Positions 17,727 through 26,671 of a stretch of DNA of 64,000 nt are shown piece after piece. Source of the stretch: Allohoeflea poritis (GTDB lineage: Bacteria > Pseudomonadota > Alphaproteobacteria > Rhizobiales > Rhizobiaceae). Made by a program: the position numbers and the translations under genes. How positions within the stretch are numbered: the first letter of the stretch is position 1; every line of letters starts with the position of its first letter. Location of the stretch: positions 1 to 64,000 of the forward strand of contig NZ_JAPJZH010000011.1 in the NCBI RefSeq assembly GCF_027889715.1, given 5' to 3'. Under the pieces are notes generated by a model that searched no databases, was not told the origin of the DNA, and was given only the letters and a program-made list of their open reading frames with translations.

Positions 17727-17853
17727 GAATTACCTTGCGTTACAGGCGCCGAGCCATCACTTTACCCCAATGTCGCGCGAGGGGGACAGGCGGCAGCGCG
17801 ACTTGATGGCTGCATAAGCAGGTGTATAGTTAAGAAAAACGAGGCTTCGGGGC

Positions 17854-18378
17854 ATGGCAGATTCACACAAGAACACGATCCGGTTTGCGGAGCGCATCAC
17901 CTCCTCCGCGTCCTTCAAGACGCTCTATTCTGAAGGAATGGGGCTGGTTGAAGAAACCGCCGGCTATCTGGACGGAACCGGACGTGTGGCAGCCAAGGCG
18001 CTGCCGCGGATGGCCTCGGTCCTCTATGCGGCCGAATCCATGCGTCTGACGACCCGCCTCATGCAGATGGCGTCGTGGCTGCTTCTCCAACGCGCTGTCA
18101 ACAATGGCGAAATGACCCATGAGCAGGTGATCGCCGAGAAGACGAAGGTCCGTCTGGACGGCTTTGCCTGCGACAAGTCGGCACCCGGCTGGGACGACCT
18201 GCCGGAAGCATTCCGCGATCTGGTGGAACGGTCGCTGCGCCTGCAGGCGCGCGTCGCATTGCTCGACAAGGAAATCTACCAGAACAACGGCAACAGGAAG
18301 GTACCGGCCAATCCGGACAACGAAAATTCCGTAAAGGCGCAGATTTCACTGCTGCAAACGGCATTCGGGGGCAACTGA
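17854..18378 (+). CDS. rcdA: RcdA-type adaptor (DUF1465), regulator of CtrA degradation
   Basis: A 174-aa helical protein of the DUF1465 family: IRFAERITSSASFKTLY start, GMGLVEETAGYLDG, a long central helix region and the VERSLRLQARVALLDKE signature. In Caulobacter this family member, RcdA, joins CpdR and PopA to deliver CtrA to the ClpXP protease at the G1-S transition. The name here rests on family membership and on the CtrA boxes upstream. A bidirectional terminator separates it from rpmE. Confidence 0.85.
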   Translation: MADSHKNTIRFAERITSSASFKTLYSEGMGLVEETAGYLDGTGRVAAKALPRMASVLYAAESMRLTTRLMQMASWLLLQRAVNNGEMTHEQVIAEKTKVRLDGFACDKSAPGWDDLPEAFRDLVERSLRLQARVALLDKEIYQNNGNRKVPANPDNENSVKAQISLLQTAFGGN

Positions 18379-18416
18379 CAGAATTCCGGAACGAAACAAA
18401 AAGACTGCCGGTAAAG

Positions 18417-18445
18417 AAAACCCCGCTCCAAGGAGCGGGGTTTTT
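18417..18445. terminator. Bidirectional terminator between rcdA and rpmE
   Basis: CCCCGCTCC (18421-18429) pairs with GGAGCGGGG (18432-18440), flanked by an A-run on the left and a T-run on the right. It can stop transcription from both convergent genes. Confidence 0.9.
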
Positions 18446-18473
18446 CTTGTTCGAAACGGAAGGTGCCGGGGCG

Positions 18474-18695
18474 CTAGAGGCCGAGCCCTTCGAAACGCTT
18501 CTTGAACTTCGACACGCGGCCGCCGCGGTCGAGCAGATGCTGGTGTCCGCCGGTCCAGGCCGGATGGGCCTTGGGATCGATCTCCAGCGTCATGGTGTCG
18601 CCCTCCGAGCCCCATGTAGAGCGCGTCATATATTCTGTACCGTCTGTCATGACCACTTTGATCATGTGGTAGTCGGGATGGATATCAGCCTTCAT
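18474..18695 (-). CDS. rpmE: Ribosomal protein bL31
   Basis: A 73-aa large-subunit protein beginning [19 protein letters not shown] and ending [14 protein letters not shown] chose the ATG at 18695, preceded by a GGAC-containing ribosome-binding site; the open frame extends upstream but has no protein character there. The zinc-binding cysteines of C+ L31 proteins are absent, so this is the zinc-free form. Monocistronic and convergent with rcdA. Confidence 0.97.
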   Translation of the reverse strand: MKADIHPDYHMIKVVMTDGTEYMTRSTWGSEGDTMTLEIDPKAHPAWTGGHQHLLDRGGRVSKFKKRFEGLGL

Positions 18696-18883
18696 TGTAC
18701 TGTCCTGCGTCCGTTGGGCCTGACCGCGCCAGCGTAGTGCGACAAACCGGCCCATCTCACAAACAAAGCCGCACACCCGAAAGGTCACGGCTTCCCAATT
18801 CGATGGCGAGCCTATACATGAAGGGCGGGAAAGTGACAAGAGGCGAGCCCCGTTTTTGCCGCCGGATTTGATGGGACGCAAAG

Positions 18884-20686
18884 TTGGCCGATAAACGTCG
18901 AGGAACCGATAGTCGTATGCATGCACTGCGGCCGCTGGCCAGGCTGTTTCCCTATGCGCTGCGATATCGCCGTCTCGTTGCCGGAGCGGTCGTCGCTCTG
19001 CTGCTCGCCGCGGGCGCCACGCTGGTTTTGCCGCTCGCTGTACGGCGTATGATCGACAATGGTTTCACCGACGCCGATGTCGGCTTCATCAACAACTATT
19101 TCACCATGCTGCTGGTGATTGCCGGCGTTTTGGCGCTGGCGAGCGCCATGCGCTACTACTTCGTGATCACCATCGGCGAGCGGGTGGTTTCCGACCTTCG
19201 GCGGGATGTTTTCAGCCATGTGACGTCGCTGTCGCCGTCCTTTTTCGACACCAACAAATCCGGCGAAATCGTCTCCCGTCTGAGCGCCGACACGACGCAG
19301 ATCAAATCCGCCGTCGGGGCGACCGCCTCAATGGCGCTGCGCAATACGATCCTGTGCCTCGGCGCGGTGATCATGATGATCGTCACCAGCCCGGAACTCT
19401 CCGGCCTGGTGCTCCTTGCCATTCCAGTCATCGTGTTCCCGCTTGTCGGTTTCGGACGCTCGGTCCGCGGCCGCTCACGCGAGGCGCAGGACACATTGGC
19501 CGAGGCCACGGCCTATGCCAGCGAAGCCATATCGGCGTCCCGCACGGTGCAGGCCTTCAACGGGGAGCCGACAGCCAACCGTCGGTATTCCGATGCCGTC
19601 GAGACGGCGTTCGGCGCGGCGCGCAACGCCGTGCGGGCGCGGGCGCTGCTGACCGGCTTTGCGATATTGATGATCTTCGGAAGCGTCATCGCGATTCTCT
19701 GGTTCGGTGCCCACAAGGTCCTTGTCGGCAACATGTCGGCCGGAACGCTCGGCCAGTTCCTGCTCTATTCGCTCCTCGCAGCAGGCAGCCTCGGCACGCT
19801 TTCGGAAGTCTGGGGCGAGATCTCGCAGGCGGCTGGTGCCGCAGAGAGGCTGACCGAACTCATCGACGAAGTTCCCGTCATCGCCCCGCCCGCACACCCG
19901 AAACCCCTCCCGCAGCCACCGGTCGGTTCGGTATCGCTTACGGATGTTGTATTCTCCTATCCGGCACGGCCCGACGAGCCGATCCTGAACGGGCTTTCAT
20001 TCGAGGTGAAACCGGGTGAGACCCTCGCCATCGTTGGCCCGTCCGGAGCCGGCAAGAGCACGCTGTTTTCGCTGATCAGCCGTTTCTACGACCCCGAAAA
20101 GGGTGTGGTGCGCCTCGACGGCGTCGATGTGCGCGACGCGGACCCGTCCGCCGTGCGCCACCGGCTGGCCAGCGTGCCGCAGGATGTCGCGATCTTCGCC
20201 ACATCCATACGCGACAACATCGCCTTTGGCCGCCCCGATGCCACCGGCGCGGAGATCGTCGAGGCGGCGAAGGCCGCGCAGGCCGATCCCTTCATCAGCC
20301 GCATGGAAGACGGATACGAAACACGGGTCGGCGAGCGCGGCATTACCCTTTCCGGCGGCCAGCGCCAGCGCATTGCCATCGCACGCGCGGTCCTGAAAGA
20401 CGCGCCCGTGCTGCTTCTCGACGAAGCGACATCGGCACTCGACGCGGAAAGCGAGACGCTGGTTCAAAAGGCGCTGAACGGCCTCATGCAGGGCCGCACG
20501 ACGCTGGTCATCGCCCACCGGCTGGCGACGGTCAAGAAGGCCGACCGCATCCTTGTCATGGACCATGGCCGCATCGTCGAGGAAGGCACGCATGCAAGCC
20601 TCGTTAAAAAGGGCGGCCTCTATGCCCGCCTCGCCCGCCTCCAGTTCCACGACGACGAGCCGCGCGAATCCGAAGCGGCCCAATAG
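18884..20686 (+). CDS. ABC exporter, fused permease and ATPase (MsbA-like)
   Basis: A 600-aa half-transporter with six transmembrane helices in about residues 20-310 and an ATPase domain from about 345. The Walker A motif is GPSGAGKST, the signature is [16 protein letters not shown], Walker B is [12 protein letters not shown] and the H-loop is VIAHRLATV. It would export lipid or hydrophobic cargo as a homodimer in the inner membrane. The start is uncertain: TTG at 18884, or ATG at 18917, which has GAGGA eleven bases upstream. Followed nine bases later by a nucleotidyltransferase-fold gene. Confidence 0.93.
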   Translation: MADKRRGTDSRMHALRPLARLFPYALRYRRLVAGAVVALLLAAGATLVLPLAVRRMIDNGFTDADVGFINNYFTMLLVIAGVLALASAMRYYFVITIGERVVSDLRRDVFSHVTSLSPSFFDTNKSGEIVSRLSADTTQIKSAVGATASMALRNTILCLGAVIMMIVTSPELSGLVLLAIPVIVFPLVGFGRSVRGRSREAQDTLAEATAYASEAISASRTVQAFNGEPTANRRYSDAVETAFGAARNAVRARALLTGFAILMIFGSVIAILWFGAHKVLVGNMSAGTLGQFLLYSLLAAGSLGTLSEVWGEISQAAGAAERLTELIDEVPVIAPPAHPKPLPQPPVGSVSLTDVVFSYPARPDEPILNGLSFEVKPGETLAIVGPSGAGKSTLFSLISRFYDPEKGVVRLDGVDVRDADPSAVRHRLASVPQDVAIFATSIRDNIAFGRPDATGAEIVEAAKAAQADPFISRMEDGYETRVGERGITLSGGQRQRIAIARAVLKDAPVLLLDEATSALDAESETLVQKALNGLMQGRTTLVIAHRLATVKKADRILVMDHGRIVEEGTHASLVKKGGLYARLARLQFHDDEPRESEAAQ

Positions 20687-20695
20687 GGGCAATCG

Positions 20696-21163
20696 ATGCA
20701 GGCCGGTGTGTTTGAAGACACGCTCAGGAACATTGCGCGTGCCGCGCCCGCGGGACGCAACGACTGGTGGATCGTCGGCAGTGGCGCGCTGATGCTGTGC
20801 GGGATCGATGTCGGCACCATACGCGACGTCGATGTGATGGCAAGCCGCGAAACGGCGCGTGGCTTTCTGGCAAACTGGAATGTTCCGGCCCCGCCGCCGC
20901 AGCCGGATCCGTTCTTCCGCTCCAATCCTTTCGCGCAGATCAGGCGGCCGGATCTGCTGCCGATCGACCTGCTCGGCGATCTGCACCTTTTCGAGGAGGG
21001 ACGCTGGAACCCGGTCACCTTCAGCAGCCGGATTCCTGCCGAAATCGGCCAGGTACAGGTCTTCGTGCCGTCGCTTGAGGAGCAAAGATCGCTGTTGCTG
21101 CGCTTCGGCCGACCGAAAGACCTGGTGCGGGCCGAACAGGTTGAAACCGCGCTGAAGCGCTAA
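20696..21163 (+). CDS. Small nucleotidyltransferase-fold protein
   Basis: A 155-aa protein with the minimal nucleotidyltransferase signature: a GSGALMLCG loop (28-36), an RDVDVM acidic pair (D44 and D46) and a possible third carboxylate D91 in LLPIDLLGD. It resembles AbiEii or MNT-type domains in layout, but there is no antitoxin partner next to it. It lies nine bases after the ABC exporter with its own AGGGGC ribosome-binding site, and its stop overlaps that of the convergent flavoprotein gene. Substrate and role are unknown. Confidence 0.7.
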   Translation: MQAGVFEDTLRNIARAAPAGRNDWWIVGSGALMLCGIDVGTIRDVDVMASRETARGFLANWNVPAPPPQPDPFFRSNPFAQIRRPDLLPIDLLGDLHLFEEGRWNPVTFSSRIPAEIGQVQVFVPSLEEQRSLLLRFGRPKDLVRAEQVETALKR

Positions 21164-22809
21164 ACGGCCTCCTTTGCCGCCCGTCCCGCCATACGGCCCG
21201 AGAAGATGCATCCGCCAAGGAACGTGCCCTCAAGCGCATTGTAGCCATGCATGCCGCCGCCGCCGAAACCCGCTGCCTCACCGGCCGCGTAGAGGTCCTC
21301 GACGACGTTGCCCGAAGCATCGAGCCCGCGCGCGGAGAGGTCGGTGTGGATGCCGCCCAGCGTCTTGCGCGTCAATATGTTGAGCCGCACGGCAATCAGA
21401 GGACCGTGCTTTTCGTCGAGGATGCGGTGCGGCTTTGCCGTGCGGATCAGCCGGTCGCCGATGAAATTGCGGGCGCCGCGGATCGCCGTGACCTGCAGGT
21501 CCTTGGTATATTTGTTTTCGATCTCGCGGTCGCGCGCCTCGATTTGAGCGCGCAGGTGATCAAGGCCAATGCGGTTTTCGCCGGTCAGCGCGTTCATGCC
21601 CTCGACCAGCGCCTCGAGCGTGTCGCGCACGACGAAATCCGCGCCCTTTTCCTTGAAGGCTTCAACGGGCGGCGGGGCGCCCTTGCCGACCCTTTGCAGC
21701 ACCTTGCGGATGCTCTTTTCGGTCAGGTCCGGATTCTGTTCGGACCCGGAAAGCGCGAACTCCTTTTCGATGATCGACTGAGTCAGGACGAACCAGCTGT
21801 AGTCGTGGCCGCTGCGCATGATGTGGGCAAGCGTCGACAGCGTATCGAACCCCGGCAGGCACGGCACCGGCATGCGGTTGCCCTTCGCGTCGCACCAGAA
21901 CGAGGAGGGGCCCGGCAGGATGCGTATGCCGTGTTTCGGCCAGATCGGATCCCAGTTCCTGACCCCTTCCGTGTAGTGCCACATGCGATCGGAATTGATG
22001 ATCGAGGCGCCGGCCTTTTCCGATATCGCCAGCATACGCCCGTCCACATGGTGCGGAACGCCGGAAATCATGTTCTCCGGCGGTGCGCCGAGCCGCTCGC
22101 GCGGCCAATTGCGGCGCACCAGGTCATGATTGCCGCCAATGCCGCCCGAACTGACGATGACGGCACCTGCCGAGAAAGAGAATTCACCGGCAGCCTTACG
22201 CGACGACTGGACAGCGCGCGCGGCATCGCTCTCTTCAAGCAGCGTCCCGCGCACGCCGCTGACGCGCCCGTCCGTGGTGACAACCTCGTCCACCTGGTGG
22301 CGAAAACACAGCCGGACATTGCCCCGCGCGACACCTTCGCGCACCCGCCGCTCAAACGGTACGATCAGTCCGGGGCCGGTGCCCCAGGTAATGTGGAAGC
22401 GCGGCACGGAATTGCCGTGCCCGTCCGCCAGCGCGCCGCCGCGTTCGGCCCAGCCGACGATCGGAAACCAGCGCACGCCCTGCTGATGCAGCCAGCTCCG
22501 TTTCTCGCCGGATGCGAAATCGACATAGGCTTCGGCCCATTTTCTCGGCCAGTAATCCTCATCGCGATCGAATGCCGCCGAGCCGAGCCAGTCCTGCCAC
22601 GCCAGATCCCGGCTGTCACGGATGCCGAGACGGCGCTGTTCCGGGGAATCGACGAACAACAGACCGCCGAACGACCAGAAGGCCTGGCCGCCGATATTGT
22701 TCTCGTTTTCCTGGTCGACAATGATGACCGATTTGCCCGCATCCGAGAGTTCGGCCGCGGCGACGAGCCCGGCAAGCCCGGCGCCCACCACTATGACATC
22801 GCAGTCCAT
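21160..22809 (-). CDS. FAD-dependent dehydrogenase (KstD/fumarate reductase-like)
   Basis: A 549-aa flavoprotein with the N-terminal dinucleotide-binding stretch beginning VVGAGLAGLVAAAELSDAGK, a VSSGGIGGNHDLVRRNWP segment and a C-terminal FAD-closing stretch, AAGEAAGFGGGGMHGYNALE. The family includes ketosteroid dehydrogenases and fumarate reductase flavoproteins; this one is often annotated simply as FAD-binding dehydrogenase. Substrate unknown. It follows the OmpA-like gene by 35 bases and may be part of that unit. Confidence 0.88.
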   Translation of the reverse strand: MDCDVIVVGAGLAGLVAAAELSDAGKSVIIVDQENENNIGGQAFWSFGGLLFVDSPEQRRLGIRDSRDLAWQDWLGSAAFDRDEDYWPRKWAEAYVDFASGEKRSWLHQQGVRWFPIVGWAERGGALADGHGNSVPRFHITWGTGPGLIVPFERRVREGVARGNVRLCFRHQVDEVVTTDGRVSGVRGTLLEESDAARAVQSSRKAAGEFSFSAGAVIVSSGGIGGNHDLVRRNWPRERLGAPPENMISGVPHHVDGRMLAISEKAGASIINSDRMWHYTEGVRNWDPIWPKHGIRILPGPSSFWCDAKGNRMPVPCLPGFDTLSTLAHIMRSGHDYSWFVLTQSIIEKEFALSGSEQNPDLTEKSIRKVLQRVGKGAPPPVEAFKEKGADFVVRDTLEALVEGMNALTGENRIGLDHLRAQIEARDREIENKYTKDLQVTAIRGARNFIGDRLIRTAKPHRILDEKHGPLIAVRLNILTRKTLGGIHTDLSARGLDASGNVVEDLYAAGEAAGFGGGGMHGYNALEGTFLGGCIFSGRMAGRAAKEAV

Positions 22810-22844
22810 CGATCCTCCCTGCCCGCCGTTTCCGGACCCTGTTC

Positions 22845-23876
22845 CTAGCGTTCCGTGAGCTTCAGCTCGATACGGCGGTTGGTGGCGCGTGCCTCCGGTG
22901 AATTGCCCACCTCGATCGGCTGGAATTCGCCGAAGCCGGCGGCGACCAGGCGGTTGGCCGGAACGCCCTCATTTATGAGATATTTGACGACCGAGGTTGC
23001 GCGCGCCGACGACAGTTCCCAGTTGTCGGAAAAACGGCCAGTGCCCGACAGCGGCACATTGTCCGTATGGCCATCGACCCGCAGCACCCAGTTGATATCC
23101 GTCGGGATTTCGCGGGCAAGGTCCTGGAGCGCATCGGCAAGCTTGCTCATCTCCTGCTGGCCTTCGACATTGAGCTGATCGCTGCCCGACGGAAACAGGA
23201 CCTCCGACTGGAAGACGAAGCGGTCGCCGACGATGCGGATATTCTCGCGGTCGGAAAGGATCTCGCGCAGCCGCCCGAAGAAGTCGGAACGGTAGCGGTT
23301 GAGCTCCTGCACACGCTGTGCCAGCGCAACGTTCAGCCGCCGGCCGAGATCGGCGATCTTGGTCTGCGATTCACGGTCCTTCTGCTCGGAAACCTCCAGC
23401 GCCGCCTCAAGCGCGCCGATCTGCCGCCGCAGCGCGGCAATCTGCTGGTTCAGGAGTTCCACCTGGGACAGCGCCCGCTGGCTGATCTGGCGCTCCTCGT
23501 CCAGCGATTTGGACAGTTCCCCGATCTCGGCTTCGGCCGCGCTTGACGCACCGGCGCCCCGCGCCAGAAGGTCCTGAAGCCGCGAGCGCTCGCTCTCCGC
23601 CTCCGAAAGGGTCGCCTGCAGGTTGGCAAGCGCATCTTCGAGATCCTGTTTGCCGGACTGTTCGAGCGCCAGCAACTGGGTCAGCTCGTTGATCTGCGAG
23701 TTGAGGCGATTGAGCACCTCGTCGCGGCCGCTGATCTCGCGGCTCAGAAGGAACTGGGCGATCACGAAGACCGACAGCAGGAACATGATGGCAAGCAGCA
23801 GCGTCGAAAGCGCATCGACGAAACCCGGCCAGAAGTCGACCCCGCGGTCTCCGCGACGGTTCCTCGCCAGAGCCAC
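22845..23876 (-). CDS. MotB-like protein with single membrane helix, coiled coil and OmpA domain
   Basis: A 343-aa protein. An N-terminal membrane helix (about 19-45) has an aspartate at its mouth (D21 in PGFVDALSTLLLAIMFLL), placed as in the proton-binding Asp of MotB. A long coiled coil (about 50-190) leads to a C-terminal OmpA peptidoglycan-binding domain with VDGHTDNVPLSG, NWELSSARATSVV and GFGEFQPIEVG. With the MotA/ExbB-like partner just upstream (three-base gap) it forms a likely ion-driven stator-type complex anchored to the wall. No flagellar genes are nearby. Confidence 0.88.
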   Translation of the reverse strand: MALARNRRGDRGVDFWPGFVDALSTLLLAIMFLLSVFVIAQFLLSREISGRDEVLNRLNSQINELTQLLALEQSGKQDLEDALANLQATLSEAESERSRLQDLLARGAGASSAAEAEIGELSKSLDEERQISQRALSQVELLNQQIAALRRQIGALEAALEVSEQKDRESQTKIADLGRRLNVALAQRVQELNRYRSDFFGRLREILSDRENIRIVGDRFVFQSEVLFPSGSDQLNVEGQQEMSKLADALQDLAREIPTDINWVLRVDGHTDNVPLSGTGRFSDNWELSSARATSVVKYLINEGVPANRLVAAGFGEFQPIEVGNSPEARATNRRIELKLTER

Positions 23877-23879
23877 CGG

Positions 23880-24944
23880 CTAGCTCCCCTTTGACTTCTT
23901 GCTGTTGCCGCCGTCGAGTTTGCCGATCTCGGATCCCAGCGAGTCGAGCGTCTGGCGCATCGCCCGCGATTCCGATTGCTGCGCCTCGATCCAGTCGCGC
24001 AGCATCTGCTGCTCGTTGCGCATGTTTTTCACAAGCCCCTGGATGCCTTCGGCAAGATTGGCCATGGCGGCGGTCGAGCGCTGGTTGATGCCCCCTCCGG
24101 CCTGCGCCATCGTCTGCACGGTTTCCGACAGCCGGCGAATGTCCTCGGACGATTCCGCGCCGGTGGCGATTTCCGGAGCCGCGATGTCGAAATCCGGATC
24201 GGTCACGGTCGAGAGCCAGTTTTCAAGCTCGGTATAGAAACGGTTTTGCGCGCGTCCCGCCTGCAGGTCGAGAAAACCCAGAACGAGCGAACCGGCAAGG
24301 CCGAAAAGCGATGACGAAAACGCCGTTCCCATGCCTGCAAGCGGCGCTTCCAGCCCGTCCTTGAGCTCCTGCAGGATGTCATTGGTATTGCCCGATCCCG
24401 GATCGAGCGATTGAATCACCGTGTTGATCGAGCCGATGGTCTGCAAAAGGCCCCAGAAGGTTCCGAGCAGTCCCAGGAACACGAGCAGGCCGATCATGTA
24501 GCGCGATGTATCGCGCGATTCGTCGAGCCTTGTCGCAATCGAATCAAGAATCGACCGCAGCGCCGTGGTCGAAAGCGACATGGACTGCTTGCGACTGAGC
24601 AGCACCCGCATCGGCGCAAGCAGTGTCGGGCTGCGCGATCCGCGCATCCGGTCGCTGCCCTGGCGGAAGGAATTGACCCAGCTGACTTCCGGTCGAAGCC
24701 GCAGCACCTGGTTGACCGCCAGCAGCACGCCGATGGCAAGGACGAAGAGGATCAGTCCGTTGAGGCCCGGATTGGCGAAAAAAGCCGCCGATATCTGCCG
24801 GTACAAGATAGCGGCCAGAAAGCCGGTCATGATCAGGAAGATCACCTGGCTCCAGAAAAACACTAGCGGACTCGACAGCCGGTGCGGCTCGACGCCCAGA
24901 TCCTGTTCCGACAAGCCCCACCCCGAGAGTCTTAGCTTTGCCAT
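23880..24944 (-). CDS. MotA/TolQ/ExbB-like inner-membrane channel protein
   Basis: A 354-aa protein with four predicted membrane helices (about 28-48, 61-81, 149-171 and 203-226). The last two carry the MotA/ExbB pattern: LVFLGLLGTFWGLLQTIG, then LAGMGTAFSSSLFGLAGSL. A C-terminal cytoplasmic helix region follows. It should form a pentameric ring around two copies of the downstream OmpA/MotB-like protein and conduct ions. It is a housekeeping-looking locus in the suhB-efp neighbourhood, not a tonB, tol or flagellar operon. Confidence 0.88.
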   Translation of the reverse strand: MAKLRLSGWGLSEQDLGVEPHRLSSPLVFFWSQVIFLIMTGFLAAILYRQISAAFFANPGLNGLILFVLAIGVLLAVNQVLRLRPEVSWVNSFRQGSDRMRGSRSPTLLAPMRVLLSRKQSMSLSTTALRSILDSIATRLDESRDTSRYMIGLLVFLGLLGTFWGLLQTIGSINTVIQSLDPGSGNTNDILQELKDGLEAPLAGMGTAFSSSLFGLAGSLVLGFLDLQAGRAQNRFYTELENWLSTVTDPDFDIAAPEIATGAESSEDIRRLSETVQTMAQAGGGINQRSTAAMANLAEGIQGLVKNMRNEQQMLRDWIEAQQSESRAMRQTLDSLGSEIGKLDGGNSKKSKGS

Positions 24945-25168
24945 AGGCTGCGTACCCTACTCTTTATCCGCTGCGCCCCGCCGCCATCCGATTCCCCGAC
25001 AGCCCGATCCGCTTCCCTGGCCGGGCAACTCATCACGGTTCATCCGGCGATTTGCTCCGAGTCCCTTTTGTCCCGCCTCCATTAAGGCCTTATGAAACTA
25101 AACAAAAACCACCGCGAATGGAAAGACCGGATGACAAGATTAGCACTTAGAAAAGAAATTGGACGCTA

Positions 25169-25960
25169 TTAAGCCGGTCGTTTAAGCGCCGCCGACAGGT
25201 CTTTATGGATACGCTCATTGCCGGCGATAACGTTGTTCTTGTCGAACATCTTGCTGCCCCCTTCCCGGTCCGACACGAAGCCGCCCGCCTCGCGAATCAT
25301 CACGATCCCGGCAGCCATGTCCCAGGGCGACAGCCTCTCCTCCCAGAAGCCGTCAAGCCGACCGGCCGCTACATAGGCCAAGTCGAGCGCCGCCGCTCCC
25401 ATGCGCCTGATGCCCGAGACCTCGCCCATGACATTGCGCAGCTCGACCAGATATTTTCCGTGTTCGCCGCGTCCGAGATGCGGAACGCCGGTTCCGATCA
25501 CGCAGTCTGTCAGCGCGCGCCGCCCGGCGACCCGCATACGGCGATCGTTGAGGAAGGCGCCATTGCCGCGTTCGGCGGTGAACAACTCGTCCATCGCCGG
25601 ATTGTAGATGACACCGGCAACAATCTCGCCCTGGCGTTCAAGCGCGATGGAAACGGCAAACAACGGGATGCCGTGCAGGAAATTCGTCGTTCCGTCGAGC
25701 GGATCGACAATCCAGCGGTGCATGCCGTCGGTACCCTTGCGCGCGCCGCTCTCCTCGGCAAGCACGCTATAGGTCGGCCGCGCCCGCCCAAGCTCGCCAA
25801 GGATGATCTCCTCGGCCTTGCGGTCCGCCTGGCTGACATAGTCGCCCGGCCCCTTCAGCGACACCTGAAGGTTCTGCACCTCCCCGAAATCGCGCGCAAG
25901 CGACCGTCCGGCCTTCATAGCGGCCTGGACCATGACATTGAGTAGCGCTGAGCGGGCCAT
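25169..25960 (-). CDS. suhB: Inositol monophosphatase family protein (SuhB-type)
   Basis: A 263-aa magnesium-dependent phosphatase with all family motifs: LAEESGARKG, WIVDPLDGTTNFLHGIP, GAAALDLAYVAAGRLDGF and SPWDMAAGIVMIREAGG. It hydrolyses inositol monophosphates; E. coli SuhB also takes part in rRNA antitermination. It begins 36 bases after efp ends, on the same strand. Confidence 0.93.
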   Translation of the reverse strand: MARSALLNVMVQAAMKAGRSLARDFGEVQNLQVSLKGPGDYVSQADRKAEEIILGELGRARPTYSVLAEESGARKGTDGMHRWIVDPLDGTTNFLHGIPLFAVSIALERQGEIVAGVIYNPAMDELFTAERGNGAFLNDRRMRVAGRRALTDCVIGTGVPHLGRGEHGKYLVELRNVMGEVSGIRRMGAAALDLAYVAAGRLDGFWEERLSPWDMAAGIVMIREAGGFVSDREGGSKMFDKNNVIAGNERIHKDLSAALKRPA

Positions 25961-25996
25961 ATTGTTCGCCTTGATAAAGTGATCCGTTGCGGTCGG

Positions 25997-26560
25997 TCAG
26001 TCGGCCCGGCGGATATAGGTGATCTCGTTGGTGTCGACGAGGATGCGCTCTCCGGCCTCGATGAAAGGCGGCACCATCACGCGCACGCCGTTTTCCATCA
26101 CTGCCGGCTTGTAGGATGAAGCCGCGGTCTGCCCCTTAACCACCGGATCGGCCTCCGTGATGGTCAGCGTCACCTGATCGGGCAGCGAAATGCCGATCGG
26201 CTTTTCCTCGTAAAGCTCCACCGTCACCATCATGCCGTCCTGCAGGAACTTGGCACGATCGCCGACGAACTCCTGGGCAAGTTCCAGTTGATCGTAGGTC
26301 TCATTGTCCATGAAGACCAGCATGTCGCCCTGCTCGAAGAGATACTGGAAATCCTTCTGCTCCAGCCGCACGCGCTCAACGGTCTCTGAAGCGCGGAACC
26401 GCTCATTGAGCTTGGTTCCGTCGATCAGGTTCTTCAACTCGACCTGGTTGAACGCGCCGCCCTTGCCAGGTTTGACCGCATTGGTCTTCACCGCCACCCA
26501 CAGGCCGCCATTGTGCTCGATCACATTGCCCGGGCGAATTTCGTTTCCGTTGATTTTCAT
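25997..26560 (-). CDS. efp: Elongation factor P
   Basis: EF-P rescues ribosomes stalled at proline runs. The product is 187 aa from the ATG at 26560 ([19 protein letters not shown]); another ATG nine bases upstream and a longer frame exist but do not match the usual family start. The modifiable lysine is K33 in VKPGKGGAF, the site lysylated in E. coli. No epmA or epmB is in the window. It lies between a Sel1-repeat gene and suhB on the minus strand. Confidence 0.96.
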   Translation of the reverse strand: MKINGNEIRPGNVIEHNGGLWVAVKTNAVKPGKGGAFNQVELKNLIDGTKLNERFRASETVERVRLEQKDFQYLFEQGDMLVFMDNETYDQLELAQEFVGDRAKFLQDGMMVTVELYEEKPIGISLPDQVTLTITEADPVVKGQTAASSYKPAVMENGVRVMVPPFIEAGERILVDTNEITYIRRAD

Positions 26561-26671
26561 GGGAGCCATTCCGGTAATACTGTCAAATCGGCGCCTCAAG
26601 AACACAATTGCGGCCGACATGCAAGCCCGCCGTCCCGTTCGCTCGCCGGGAGCACGATCCGGTGAGGGCGG

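Larger units (their letters stand above)
17441..17853. other. 413-base non-coding interval between DUF1192 and rcdA
   Basis: No protein-coding frame was seen. The interval holds two full-length CtrA-type boxes, one GANTC site, a candidate small RNA ending in a strong terminator, and a GC-rich leader before rcdA. These are listed separately. Confidence 0.7.

Noticed and set aside
20696-21163. AbiE-type toxin-antitoxin toxin
   Set aside because: The nucleotidyltransferase signature is similar, but there is no antitoxin gene beside it and the protein is short.
21247-22848. 533-codon plus-strand frame
   Set aside because: Antisense to the FAD-dependent dehydrogenase, which has clear cofactor motifs.
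22845-24944. Zorya-type defence system (ZorA/ZorB) for the MotA/MotB-like pair
   Set aside because: There is no ZorC, ZorD or ZorE partner and no defence-island context. The neighbours are housekeeping genes (suhB, efp).
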